A DNA stretch of 24,649 nucleotides from Apostichopus californicus (GCA_020650975.1 JAIPMN010016244.1:1-24649); one strand, 5' to 3'. Positions 1 to 13,600 are shown, numbered from the stretch's first letter. A program made the numbers and translations. Notes: generated from the sequence alone by a model not told the origin.

Positions 1-210
1 TATATTATATAGTACAGTATAAATATGTAACAGTTAACACAGAACAATGTGTGTGCAATTTTTATTAAACGAACAGATTGGCTATTTTTTATTTGCTACA
101 TAAGGTGGATAATTTTACAAACTACATTACTGTTGGATCATTGTAATATGAATTTCATAAACTTTGGTTGATGGCAACATATATCTCTTCTAGAGATGCT
201 GATATGATAT

Positions 211-1473
211 TTAAAAGGATTGTCTGGTGGCCCAAAGAAGTTACCTTAAAAAATAGTAAATAATTTTCCAAACATGTTGTCAAAGTATGAGAACGCTAAT
301 GTTGCGTTTGACAGAGAAACGATTTTTTAATCGTTAAGGATAGACATTTCAAATATGATTTGAACAGTACAGATCGTGACGTCAGCTATGCTATTGCAGA
401 TTGCGACATAACCCACCCTCCGCACAGTACCTATACGGTAATCACAACAAAAACAGCGTTTGTATACAGATAAATTTCTTCCTTAATTTCCGGTGAAATT
501 TCTTAAAAATTAGACATGTTTTCAAAAACTCATTAAGCCGCCATGTACTAGATCGGTGGTTCCGTGGTCTTTGTGTAACGCAAGGTAAATTTTAACAGCA
601 GACTCTGAGTTGTCCAGGCTATACATCGCGCTATCCAGCTCCAACGCGAAAAATGTTCGCACGTAGGCTATACTCAAACGTTGACAATCGGACAGTTCTG
701 CGAAGCCTAAGCTTCTCAGTGCTACAATCTGCTCTGACAACGATTCGATCAATTTCTTCAATAATTTCCGGTGAAATTTCTTATAAATTAGATATGATTT
801 GAAAAACTCCTTAAGCCGCCATATATGTAGTAGATCGGTGGTTTCGTGGTCTTTGTGTAACACAAGATAAGTTTTAACAGCAGGCTCTTCGTTGTTTATA
901 CATCGTGCTATCCAGCTCCAGCGCGAAGAATGTTCGCATGTATGGGCTTCTCTAACGTTTACAATCAGACAGTTCTGCGATGACATCGATTCCGCCAAGT
1001 TTCATCTTTCGGTTTAACAAATACTTTTTAAGTTTCCTTTTACTGTTAATTTGATCCGTGAATTTTATTTCAGCGATTTCGAAGAACAGTTAATGAACTG
1101 TGGTTTGAGTGTGAGTTTACTATGTGCAACGCTATACAAGTACACCAACTGAGCATCGTAGTATATACGTTCGCGAGTATGTATACGTTATATATATGAG
1201 GCAATCCAATGTGCTTACACGTGAGTTTATTTGCTGCGGAATTGGGAGTGCTAACTTCAAGTCGCCTGTTTTGCCTATCTGCAAGCACTACGTCAATCAC
1301 CATATTGAAGCGTTCGAGCAAACGGTACTTTTGATGAGAAACTGGTGAATTTGAAAACCAAATTTCTACAAGAAGAAAACGTCGAATGGGGACAATTTTT
1401 ACATGGCTAGAAAGAGAAAAATAATAACTACAAGGACAATGTATCAAAATCTTCCACCAGACAATTCCTTTAA
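211..1473. mobile_element. Possible TTAA-flanked DNA transposon relic (Kolobok/T2-like)
   Basis: TTAA at 211-214 is followed by AAGGATTGTCTGGTGG, and the reverse complement of 1454-1473 reads TTAAAGGAATTGTCTGGTGG. Fourteen of 16 bases after TTAA agree, so the ends form short inverted repeats about 1.26 kb apart with TTAA on both sides. The TTAAAGGRR type of end is that of the MITE at 20413. The interior includes a tandem duplication (485-980) and no intact transposase. Two independent insertions of a short repeat in opposite orientation would look the same. Confidence 0.4.
485..980. repeat. Tandem duplication of about 219 bp, offset about 278 bp
   Basis: Units 485-703 and 763-980 both begin AATTTCCGGTGAAATTTCTT and end GACAGTTCTGCGA, with clear similarity throughout and small indels. 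They are separated by 59 bp. The units are richer in CG dinucleotides than the surroundings. A 158-residue minus-strand open frame spans both (998-522), but reads the two copies partly in different frames, which argues against it being a gene. Confidence 0.8.
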
Positions 1474-1734
1474 AGGGAATTCTTTCTTTACCTCTACTGA
1501 CTTTTGAAATCCAGAATGTGGCAGTTGTTCCATTTATTGTGAAGCAACCGTTCACTGACACAATAAATGCTTTCCATAACAGAACTCTTGAAATGTAATG
1601 TTAAAGAAGATTTCTTCACATTTATCATTCATAGGCCTCAAATGATATCCACAAAGGAACAAAAGGGTCTATTGCACTCATCAATAGAACACATGTCAAG
1701 TATGAAATCTACCAATCGATTGCTTGCAGAGATA

Positions 1735-1960
1735 TTGTTGTTACAAGGTATTCATGCTTTGACCTTGAAACTTGATATGCTCATTTCCTCCATCTGTTAC
1801 ATAGCAACTTATGATTGGAATAATAAGCTTTGTTCATGATCAAATTCCAGAGGTATAGTAACTTAAGAAGAATTTTACACATTAACATTTTATAACCACA
1901 AATGGGTTCTTGAGTTATCATCAATACATATATACCATATGCTCATCAACACATATACAC
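1735..1960. repeat. Degenerate GACCTTGAAACTTG-type dispersed repeat
   Basis: Wording such as GCTTTGACCTTGAAACTTG resembles the degenerate repeat at about 4210-4480 and a class common in marine invertebrate genomes. Boundaries are unclear, and no comparison could be run. Confidence 0.25.
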
Positions 1961-3329
1961 ACAGCCAACTTGACTACATGTGTAAATTGCTGTCAATGCC
2001 AAAAGTGGGATTTTTTTCCCTACTTTACTGTACACCAAACCATAGCAAAGGAAACTGTAATATCTATTATAAGACAGTGGTTACTACATGTATGCAAGAA
2101 ACTCTGTAATAACTGAAACCAATATCAAAACATTCATGAATTGAATCTTCTACAACCCAGTAGATCAAACAATTCAAGTTATACTTCAGCATTTGAAATC
2201 AGAGTGGATCAAGTAGCACAGCTAGACCCTGATACTACTAATGCAATGACTAGTGAGCAAACTGCATTAATACCTTCTGCATTGATCACAATAATTCCAA
2301 TCACTCCCTTCATCTGCTGGATCCTTTTCAGTGATTCTTCAACTTCGTTTGACTGTGAGAAAGAGAGACAGAGGGTTACTTTAAGATTACTCCCCTAAGT
2401 AGAGATTTATGAGCAATTAACAAGCATGATTCAATTCTCATAGTTTTGTCACCCAGACATTATTTGCTATTTGTTTATGTCCAATATATGTGGATTAAGA
2501 TGTAATTTAAATTCTTCTTTTTTCTATCAGTCATATTATCAGGTGTGATGCTAAGAGCACAAATTCTCTATTTCATTGGGTGTCATTTTTAAATTTCTTG
2601 TTTGTGGTTTCTTTAATGATTTGATCAGGTTTTGCCAGAATCCACAATATAAAGATTCATCATTGTAAGGATCTTGAGTCAAAACAGTGGAAGGTAGGAA
2701 AAAATCCCCTCACTTTGTGCATGCATACGTCATATTTATGGTATAATTCCAGTAAATGGGTGAAAAAAATTCTTAAAGTGCCTTGGCATACAAACTTGAT
2801 GCTTCCTGACTTCCTTCGCTGTGCAAATTTTAGCAATTGAAGCTGTAGTCTGTCAGTACAGCTACATATGTATAACAAAGTATGCAGAGTGCAAGTCATA
2901 AATGTCTTCCGGGAGGGGAAATGCTGCATAAAATGGGAAATGTGGGTCCTTTTACATGCACCACTGGTCCCTTGTGGAAAAGAGAATTATTTAATCACAC
3001 TATAACAGTATTAACTTTTCCCTCAATTTACAGGATTTAGGCTAGCTGCTTTATTCAAAAAACATTTCATGTTACTGATCCTTTTGGGGCTGCAGCAACA
3101 AGAATTAAAATGGTGCAGTTAGATTCTTACAGAATAACGTATTACCCAGGTCAGGGACTCTGGGTACAGCCTAAATAATTACCCTGAGCACATATATGGA
3201 ATATTGTTATGTTCAGTTGACATTTGTATCTTGAATTAGCCTCGGCCCTAGTCATAAAAACAACATTTTGATATCGTGTACTCATTTCAAAGTCTGCTTT
3301 GGATAAACATTCTGTTCTTACTTGTTTCC
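1961..3329. other. Unannotated AT-rich DNA
   Basis: Nothing recognisable was seen on either strand. Short open frames on both strands (for example 2141-2398 plus and 2929-2660 minus) have no family motif, and no flanking splice pattern supports them. Confidence 0.5.
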
Positions 3330-3900
3330 CAACTGGCCTAGGCCAATGCTAACTGTTAGTGTTACTTATTAGTTCTAACGTTAGCCTAGGCCAAGACGTC
3401 ACTTGGTCTAAACAGGAGGCTGCTACTGTAGCAGCTCCCTGGTCTAAACGTTTAACTTGAAACGTATGCCAGCCAAAACTAGTTGGATTGACTTGGCAAC
3501 GATTAATTGGATCTCAGAACCCCGAAAATATTAACATGAAAGTACAAACCATGTTTACTGTTTGAGTGAAACTGTGACAGGAAGACGAAAATAAGTGTTT
3601 GTAGTAGGTTCACTGTTGAGTTCAACTTAGTTCTACTAAACTGTCTTGTATACATACACAGTAGTTTGTCAATTTAGTAACTAAGCACAGTGCAGTGATC
3701 AACGTACGCGTACAGTACGTACATTTCCATTTTCATGGTTGCTACATGACATTTCCAACGCATGCGCAGATTGAGATGTACTTCCAGGTGGTCGATTACC
3801 ACCTAAACGTAACTGGATGTGGAACGCGAACAATACTGAGTTATGTCGTCAGAAATCAGGTAAAAAAAGGGGACCAATAGAACCTGCATTCGATTGCGAA
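3330..3900. promoter_or_regulatory. Promoter-like CG-containing patch
   Basis: CG dinucleotides are denser here than around it. It holds AACGCATGCGCA at 3757-3768, close to the NRF-1 consensus, an alternating AACGTACGCGTACAGTACGT stretch at about 3703, two GCCTAGGCC words (3335-3344 and 3384-3392), the hairpin GCTGCTACTGTAGCAGC at 3419-3435 and AGGTGGTCGATTACCACCT at 3786-3804. A donor-like CAG|GTAAAA follows at about 3860. No coding exon was found to go with it. Confidence 0.25.
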
Positions 3901-6900
3901 AACTGCCGTTATGTATCAACTTGTGATGCATTGAATAGTCATGCGTCATAGGCAATAATGAATTATGTTAACACTATACGGATACAACTGACAAGTTTGT
4001 AAAGGTCTCATGAAGAATTGTGACGCTTTGCCAATTTTATATTAGAAAATTGAACTCTAACATTGGATACAAGATTTTCAAGTTTTGATTGTTGCTGACA
4101 TCATGTGCTCATCTCATTGTGGTGTGCTAACATGATCCTTCATAAAAATAATAGTTTCCCCTAAATACTCACTAAGTGATTGCTTTTCTTGGGCAAATCA
4201 ATAAGTCACATGACTTTTTTTCTACCCAGTCACCATTAGCAAGGAAGTATCACATGTTAATGAGATTTTATGATATGATCTCTGTTGACCTTTGACTTAC
4301 GCAAAAAATACAAGATGGTAGTTGCACTAATGAATATTTACTAACAAAACAAAGTTCAATCACATGTTTCTAAGAGGTAATGGTGAACTCAAGAGACTTT
4401 GACCTTTATAAACAATAGGGTTCATGTTTTCAGAGGTGGATCTCCATAACAAGTATCAAGTTCAACCACCATGTTCCTTAAGTTTTTTTTACAATCCAAA
4501 GAGTCATATGTATACACATGTATACCACATAATGGAAGTATTACCATGTCAGGGTAATACTTTCAATGATCACATATATTTCTTTTGCCTTTGGCAAGGA
4601 ATCAAATTATTTTATGACTGAAAATTCATCTGTGGGAAAAGGTTCTATATTCCATCATCAATATTTTCTACAAATTTCTGTGCATGTAATGAGTGCAAAC
4701 AATTGAGACGAAAAGAAAAGATGGACCATGAAATATAATAGGATAACTGAATATAGTTTATTCAAATTTACTCCACACCCCACAGACTACCAATGACATA
4801 AAATCTTCATGAAAATTGCACAGTAATAAGCATAACATTGGCTGATAAGGGAACCAACACATTGGGGGAGTGGATCAACAAATCTTCCAAACAATCACAT
4901 TGAAACATACTTTTCTACACATCTCATGTAAACAGAAACTCATTACTTGGTACATATAAATCCTTCCCCTCATTTCCCTCGAAACAACAAGGGTGGAAGA
5001 AAGGTGAACAGCTCAATCAGTCCGCTACATCAGATTTTTTGAGATTTGTTGAGGGAAAAATTATTAATATAAAATGTACATATCACAAGTAAGGCTGTGT
5101 ATTCTTTGTTTTGTAACTGCTATTTTGAAATTCACAAAAGTTCTGTTTGTTTCCACCAATCTCACTGGCATACGTAAACTACAACCAGACATTTGAAGTT
5201 CACTGAATGTCAATGGCTGTTACCGGAAGAGTTAATGAACAAACTAACTATCACATTACAAACTACAAAATATCATGCAAATCATCTTTCAATTGTGATA
5301 CAGATACAGAAAACAAGGGAACCACCTTTACATCATTCTAATTTCTGCACATTTAGAAAATATGATTGTACCATACAACTAAACTAAAAAATAATGTCAT
5401 TTTAATTTATTACTTTCACTCATTCTAAAGTGATCTATCCCCCCTGGAATATTTGAAAGAGATGGTCATATGTTTACAAGGACAAAGATATCAGCAACCC
5501 AATCTTTTCGCTTCCTAAAATTTAGTTGACAAATAGTACTACCGATTTATATTATACACTATACCAAAAGAACTTGAAGGAAACTTGGGTTTCTCCCCAC
5601 CCCCCCCCCAACATCTCTTCCCCACACTGATTAAGAAACTCTCTAGTCCTCCAATATTTGGACGCTGTGTCACCTCCTTTTAGTTTGTCTATTTTCATGA
5701 CCAAACCACAAGACTGATTATCAAAGCCGATACGCATAACAAGTACTTGTATTGGCAACACTAACATTTTTTTAAATGATTTTAAGAATAACAAGTAATC
5801 ATAACAAATTTATATATTCTGACTGGTTACTATATATTAATTACTTAGTATACAGTCATACCAGAGATGAGTGAATATGACAAATTAAATGACACAAACT
5901 ATAGAACTTAGATTTCACAAACAGGTTCATTGCATATGGTTTTTCAGGCTAAATAATAGACATACTGTATGAATAGAACATAAAAACAAGGATACAGCAA
6001 CAACAAGAAACTAAAACAAAAAACTTAAATATAATAAAATCACTATATTAATACCTTTTTACAGTTTGCCTTGAAAAAGATCCTTCTAATCTAGGATTGA
6101 AACATCTGGTCCTCTAACTTTACCTATTCAGGCTTTTTGCAGAAGGCAAGCAGTTTGTTAACAGATTATTCCCTCTATATTAATTTATTGTAACAAGGTT
6201 AACTTCTAAAATTCCATATTATCTCTGCCATGTTATAACAATACACATGAATCCAGAGTGCTACATATTACCAGGGACTATTCTATGATGGAATTGGAAT
6301 GAAAGAGAAACACATTTTTTACCCAAAAATCAGCATGCCCGCCAGAGGAAGAAGAAAATAAAAAAACAGAGATTGTTTGGTTCATGATGCACACCTCCTC
6401 TCATAATCACACTTAAAATGATCTCTTTAAGATTAACTGGTATCAAAACCAGAGCTAATTTGCAAAATGACACCACATTAAAAGTTGATTATAATGACCT
6501 CTGATATCAGAAAGCTGGTAATTAGCAAGTTTGATTTTACGTTTGTTTCCAGCTACAGAAAAATCAGGGCAGAACGTTTAGAAACACACTGAAGAAGGGT
6601 ATAATGCCTAAGTACTTAACAGAACTACAGTAAGCATTATCGAACACTTTGAATGTTTTATTAAAACTGCATCTTAAAAGTTAAAACGACATTACTGTAT
6701 AGACATCCTTATTAATATCCCAGTCTTTCTCATACTCACATAATCACAGATCCTGGTGTGTCCAGATAATCTAGGTTTTTACAATTGTTTATATCTTGGA
6801 CAGTGCTGTTCAACAATACTGATTATGAAATTCTTAATTACCTCTATTAATAAATAGCAAACTATACCAGATGTTTCTGAAAAAAGAAACAAGAAAAGAC

Positions 6901-7491
6901 TTCTGGTGATTAAAAAATCATTGGTATTCATTTTAAATGAATTATGCAAATATCTTGTGCCTGTTTTTCAATAATTATTTCTTATCACATCGTCTATGCT
7001 AGAATACACTGTTAAGAGTCTTAAGCGCATATGTTTGTTTGTTTTACTTACCTTCACATATATACATGGAGTGATTTACCTCTGTTGAGTACCAGAGGTT
7101 GTTAATTGTCTTATCCACGGGGCCACATGTTAAATGATTTCATTTCAGCCAATGGTTCAATATATTTATCCAGCATAATCACTAGCCAGATCACATGTTA
7201 CTCATTGGTCATGTAGTTACAATCACCACATTACTGTGACCTTTTCAAAGATCAATCTTTTACATTTTAAGTTGGAAAGAAGAAAATACAGAAATGCCCT
7301 TACTGCTTTTCCTTTCCAATATTATTTACATAATTTTAGTGTCTTTCATTTACATAATATGCTTATCTTTTTACTCAATAGGCATTGGTCAAACTAGGAG
7401 TACATTTTTTTCTTAAAACATGGAAATTAAATAGCAGACTGTACTGATAAATTCTCTCTCTTTCATAATGTGTTGTCTCTGCATTACCTCT
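3900..7491. other. ATP6V0D1 3' flank / probable 3' UTR and intergenic DNA
   Basis: No coding exon was recognised on either strand. The ATP6V0D1 3' UTR must begin at 7491. Candidate AATAAA signals on the minus strand lie at 6662-6657 and 6189-6184, but nothing in the sequence decides which is used. The rest is AT-rich, with a C-run at 5600-5609 and a degenerate dispersed repeat at about 4210-4480. Short open frames here show no family motifs and unbiased codon use. Confidence 0.5.
4210..4480. repeat. Degenerate dispersed repeat, GACCTTTGAC / AATAGGGTTCAT type
   Basis: The segment contains TTGACCTTTGACTTACGC, then CTTTGACCTTTATAAACAAT, AGGGTTCATG and AACAAGTATCAAGTTCAA, wording I associate with a repeat class widespread in marine invertebrates. 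The boundaries are guesses. Confidence 0.35.
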
Positions 7492-7653
7492 CTAGAGTAT
7501 TGGAATGTAGTTATCTATCTTGCCCCTCTGTCGCTGCGCAACACATTCAGCGATCCACACAATGTTTCGGCATTCCTGTTCCTTCAGCTTGACGTACGAG
7601 TAGAATACACCGTAGTGGAACTGCTGCATAAATGCATTCACATTCAGTTGGAC
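7492..7653 (-). CDS. ATP6V0D1: ATP6V0D1 coding exon 7 with stop
   Basis: This exon encodes residues 299-351 and the TAG stop at 7494-7492. It carries [18 protein letters not shown] and the near-invariant C-terminus KIDNYIPIL. The acceptor is TTACAAAACAG. Confidence 0.95.
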   Translation of the reverse strand, partial: VQLNVNAFMQQFHYGVFYSYVKLKEQECRNIVWIAECVAQRQRGKIDNYIPIL

Positions 7654-10600
7654 CTGTTTTGTAAGGTTGTATGAAGGGGAAATATGAACAGAGTAAAGGT
7701 TTTGATAGGAATTGCAAACCAAATGGGCCTTTCTTTATAGAGATGACACTAATGGTACAAGTGTACTGTTGTTTGCAGTGTACGACATCTGGAGGTCTAC
7801 GACAAACCATCACACAGTATCGTATTTGAGCATAGGCAGTATCACCAGGATTGGCTCTTGCTTAGTACCTCTGGTTTTTGGTTGACAAGTATTCTTTACA
7901 AAAATCCGAGAGAACTATTTAAAAGTTCCTTAAATATAACTAAAGCCTTTGACTCATAGTACAGAGAAATACATGGAAATGCAACTTAACAAACAAAATG
8001 TGAAGGTTGAAATATTGTTTGAAAAGAAACACTGCATTGAATTTCAAGTTCTGTGTGTACTTAGTCATTGCAGTTTAGATGGATAAATACATTAGACTGG
8101 TTGTATTATGTTATCAAGAAACCTGAGTCATAAAGTTATCGACAACTAAGACAATTTGCCAATTTGATCTCTCCAAGTAGTTTTTGACATAACCACACTG
8201 ACATGAGCGACACACAAGCTAACAAACAAACAACTTGTTTCTGCAGTTTCAAAGTTTAATTTTCACTGAGCAGTTTGGAGCATAACTACAAAATATTGTC
8301 AAATTAGCAAGTAAGGTAAACCACTGGTTACAAATTGAAGATGTGAAAGCTGTAACAGTAAATACATGCAGTATGAAGAGAGGTTGGAAAGGTTAGAGAC
8401 AGGGTGGTGAGGGGTGGGGGGTGGGGTGTAGGGAAAGAGGTTACCTTACCTCATGTTCAAAGAATTTATCTTCCAGGGTCTTCTCTCCAGAGTTTGTTCC
8501 TGCTCCTTCAAACAGTGCTTTGTATTCCTGGTGAAACAAAAAAAAAACATCAGAAAACTCAGGCTTTTTTTTAACTGTGCAGGGTATGACAGTCGGAACA
8601 ATACTGAAAAAAAAAATTCTGTCATAGATGAAATACACACACAAATATATTAACAAATGACAACTGAATAAAGGCAAAGGAATTCATCTAACTTATCCCA
8701 ATTGTGAATGTGACAAAGCTTTACTCCCTGTAGGAAACATGCAATTGATAAAACAAAAAAATTGCAAAGGGTACTACAAGAGGAACCTGGGGGTTCAGAT
8801 CAAATAATGACTGGGAAAAATATGGCTTTCCCATTAAATTTTTCTTACCCTTAAAGACCAAAACTGGTTTCAGGCAGTGAAACTATCGATCTCATTAGGA
8901 AATGAACAAATGAATCATTGACAGTACTGGATGTTTACTCATTTTCAAATTGTAGTTGAGTAATTTAAGACTTTTTACTTCTCAAAAATGATATTTGCTG
9001 CAATCAGGTCACAGTTTCAGACGACTGTTACAACTAAAAAATAATACTTACGGGGTAGTTATCAGCGACCGCCCTGACTTGATCGTAGTCATCGCATTTG
9101 GCGAGGTCTGCTAGGCCGTAGGGCTCTAACTGTCCACATCTGGGAAACAGTTTAGCTCTGTCCTCCTTGGTTAACTCTGTGCCAAAGGAGTTGATGGTTA
9201 TGATAAAAGCTCGTCTGTCTGCCTCAAACTATTAACGAAAAGGGTAAGAAATTCTTTGCTTAATTACTGCAAATGAGATCTCTTTTCTGCAGGCTTCTCA
9301 AGGAATGCCTTAGAATTACTCAGACAAGAAAGAACATGTAATATTCCAGTCATATGTAATATGAACCTTAACTACTGTTTATTGGAGATTATTGTTAACT
9401 TTAAGTTTGGGACACTTGGACTGTGACATGAAGAAAAATAATCTAACTGACTAGAAATACCTTGTCCTACAAGACCGATAGAAACCGATGGTTAGTGAAC
9501 CTGATATTTGTGTTCATCTTTTTTTTGATGGAAATGTTTTGTTATGCTTTAATAACTTTTCAGGTCAACAAGTTTCATCCCAGAGACAAATATACAACCT
9601 TCTGATAAGAAGTGGCATATTTGTAATTTCTTAATGCTTGTAAGTTGGGAAAAACTTATAAACCACCTTCCAAAGGAACTGCAAAATAATTGACAAAGAG
9701 CGGTAGTGTCCAAGCTTCAGTTACTACTGTACCCAAACTGATTTTTAAATGTAATTTGTAAGTTTATTGCAGGCAAAATTTTTGCCAAAACCACTATTGA
9801 GAGCTCAAAAATAGTACAACTTGTAACAGCTAGCATATACTTGGCTTAGGATAACATTAAACATGTTAGCAGTAATATAAAATGCTATACTGTTCTTTCT
9901 CTGTAAGCTAATAACATAACGATCAGGGGGTGACGAAAGGGGTCTCATCCTGAACAGATCAGAGAGATGCAATTTCCTGTAAGCAGGAACCCCTCTACTT
10001 ACTCCCTCAACCCCTACTGTATCTATTCGCCCTAAACACTCACNNNNNNNNNNGCCCCCCCCCCCCCACCCAAACACACATATGCAGTATGTAAGTTAAC
10101 ATTCTTTAGGTTCATTAACTGAGAATAGTCTTGCACATATGACAGGATTGATACTACATACCCCAAGAATGTTACACATGACATCAGCTGTAGCACCGCC
10201 TATTTCTTTGCAAAACTTGTAGAATGCCTCCAAGTAGGCCTTATACAGAGTGTTTCTGATTATTTCAACATTCATTTCGTCTAGATCCTGTTCGGAAATG
10301 CAGTCTTGGAAGAAATCAGCTGAAAGAGACAAAGCAAAGAAATATATATCCATAAGTGTCTTTACACATGTAACTTGAAAAAGATATGATAATAAACAAA
10401 ACAATTAACAATTTCATTATTTTTGTCTGGTGTTAAATGCTTGTGATTACTATTATTTTTACTATGAATTTTCTTGACTACATTCTTTTGTGAAACCCCT
10501 TCCCCAACCCCCCCCCCTCCCCACACCAAACTTTCCATTCTTATTGGAGTAGTGTAATATCAAAGATCAAACATTTTGGAAAATAGTGTGAAGGTTCTTT

Positions 10601-13600
10601 TTTATTTATTCTGGAATTATTTTATTTATTATTTTATTTATTTATTTTGCAAAAAAGAAACATTTTCAGTCTGCATATTAGATTGTTTTGCAAACCAGGA
10701 CACAATTTTGAATGCAAGATACTAAGATAGATTTTATTTCTTATTACCAATCATCAGTTAATAGCTTTTCCATTGTCCATGTACCTATGGACAGACTGAA
10801 TCCAAATTCCATATCAAATCATCCTTGTTTAAGTCAAAGAAAATGGCTAAGTCATCTCTTCCTACTCAGTTTCCACTTACTGGTAACAGCTTTAATATCG
10901 GTCATATCCTGTTAACAAATCTATTATGGTTAATTTACTGTACTTTTCTTTTTTGGCTGGAGTTTTATAGGTCTGTACTGCTGTATTGGCTGTTAGCAAA
11001 CTGTACATTCATAGGAAAGTAACCATTAACAGTTTGATGTAAAAGCCACTGACTTTGTAATATGATTTGCTAAAGGGCAGAACTATATGTGATTAGCTAA
11101 AAAGATTGAAATATTCTTTACAAAGGAATCTTTACTTTTGATTGGTCTGTCCCATAAAATTCTTGTTTGAATAAAATATGATATTGACACAATCTTATGA
11201 GCAAATGCTAGATAACACTGACACATTTTTTACAGAAAATCACAGACTTTTTCAAACTACCACATACACCATCCTTCCTACCCCTTTAAAAGTTATCTTG
11301 ACTTTAATATGCGATGCATCATTTTTGTTGTGTTTTGATGCATTTCCTCTACTGGACACTTTGTACAAAACTGAGTTCGAAAGGCATCTTCCAACTGTCC
11401 TAGTCTACTAACTTTCACAACCATCGGCAAACTATTTCAGATATATTTCTGGCTTTGCCATTGCATAGTTAGAGAGTACACTACCGAATATTAGTGATAA
11501 GATCTTTCAAAGAAAATTATCAAAATTATTATTTAAGATTTTCTTAAACTATCAGATCCTTGAAGCACCTACCTAATGGAGTATCCACAATAATTGCATT
11601 GTAGAGTTCTGCTGGAGTAGATGCCACGTTGACTGCCTCCATTTGTTCGAAGCTGCCGAGAGGATGGCATTTTGGAATGAGTTCAGAGATGGATCTTTGA
11701 TGGAGAGTCCCAGTGATGAGTAGAATGATATTGTCAATCATATAGCTGTAACTGTATAGATAAGAAAACACAATCAGGCACTGTATCAAAATCTGCAGCA
11801 GCAGCAAAATCCTACTCAGCTAAGATGAATCAGTATCAAACTAACAGGGTTTGTCTCTGCAGACCAGCAGTGGTTGATTGAACTGTTCAGGAAAGTTCAA
11901 GGAACTTGATTTTGATTGAGAAGTGAGTGCCACTTTCTTTTGTTTTCACTCTGCTCTCCATGTTTTGAAATACTACCTTCAAGTGAGTACATTGTGTTTG
12001 AAAGGAGACCTTCATGCTGTAGGATTGAATATGTACTCAGCTGATTTAATATAGTTTATTAATAAAATCAAATTAATTTTAACTTGGGCTGATCACAAGG
12101 AATTGTAGTTGATAATTCAGGAGGAATTATGCGACAAATGTCAGATACAGTTTAAAAGTGATTCAAATCATTGCCTGTGTTAACCTCAAGTGACCTCTGA
12201 CCTTCATAAAAAAAAAACTTAATTGTAACTTAGATGCTATGGGTCATCCATACACCATATTTAAGATAACTTGTTTACACTGACGATGATGCTTTAGTTC
12301 CCCAAAGTAATAGAATTTCCATTGTTAACAAGCTTGGCATCAACCAAACCATCATATGCACACCCACCAGCTGAATGTATTGGTTCTCTTTGGAACATCC
12401 TACAAGCATACAGATCCATACAACTGTGTTTAGCCCCTATTAAGTCATGTTAAAACGTACATTATAAGACTTACGTTATAAAGTCAAGAAATTTTGATAA
12501 GGGCTCTACAGACTGCTTTCTGAGATGCAGAAATTCCACTACGAGCTTCTCTTTGAGTTTGTCATCAATGACTGACACTGTCAGAGGTGATGGTTCATTC
12601 TGTAGGAAGTTACCATAATCTGTGCTTTGTAAGTGAAGTTTTAAATCTGGAAATGAATGAGAAAATATGGTGTTTCATGTAAATGTCATGAATATAATAA
12701 ATAAACAATTAAAATTACTAAAATAGTAGATCATATACCATACCATATTTTCCTAAGTACTGACACATATACATCAAAATACTTTGTTCTATAAGATAAA
12801 CAGGTTCTTACTGAAGAACATTGAAGTTTGGAAGCTCACATCTTTCTACCTTTCTCAAAATTCCTTTCTTGTTGTTTACAAAATTTTCTGTTGATTTTAA
12901 TATGGACTGTCAAACTTATTTAAGCACTAGAAGTATAGAGCTTCTTCCATCACAGCAAACAGGTGAATCAATGAAATTCATGCTTATTTTCCAGGTGATC
13001 AGACAGAAAAGCTATAGCATCAACCTTTGTATTTTTTCTCAGTCAATTCTGGTACTTGGTAGATAGTTAGAGCCATCCCCATTTGCGAATGGATCTAGTT
13101 GACTAAATAGACTCAGTACATTACCATTACAAGGCTAAATAATAAATGACAGACACTTTCAAAAACCTAGGCTTTAGCAACGAAAGTGAACAGCTTATAG
13201 GACTCTTGGACTAGGAGTTCGGTTTGCTTCAAATTCAATAAATGATCAAACAATAATCTGGCTGATTTTGATAATCTCACAAAAGTCACAGATTTCCTGG
13301 ATAATATGTGCCATTCATTGCTCAAGATTAGCACAACAATACTGACAAGCGCTTAATCAATTAATATTATAGCCAAAGTAGTTAGGCCTAGGCTAAGTAA
13401 GCTGACAAATGCCCTAGCTCTATGAACTTTGATATCATTTACTCCATTGTCGTTCAGTTAGGCCTAGCCTAAGTTAGGCCCTAGGCCTACATTCCTCGAC
13501 GATCTCAAAATATACCTTCTAAAATTTCGCACTGCACGAGATTGAGATAATCCCCTTGTCGCAATATTCCTCCTTTAAATCCTCTCACAAGGCCTTCTAA

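Noticed and set aside
522-998. 158-codon minus-strand open frame
   Set aside because: It crosses a tandem duplication whose units it reads in partly different frames; no family motif was recognised.
1070-1561. 163-codon minus-strand frame with an LLERFNMVIDVVLADR segment reminiscent of DDE transposases
   Set aside because: Only this short stretch is suggestive; the glycine that normally follows ADR and the downstream helix are absent, and the frame runs across the putative element end at 1454-1473.
7547-7813. 88-codon minus-strand frame overlapping ATP6V0D1 exon 7
   Set aside because: It is a shadow in another frame of the true exon, which ends in the conserved KIDNYIPIL.
10096-10161. Read-through of ATP6V0D1 exon 4 into the intron
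   Set aside because: A good donor at GGG|GTATGT and direct continuation into FEADRRAF in exon 5 show that the extra residues are intronic.
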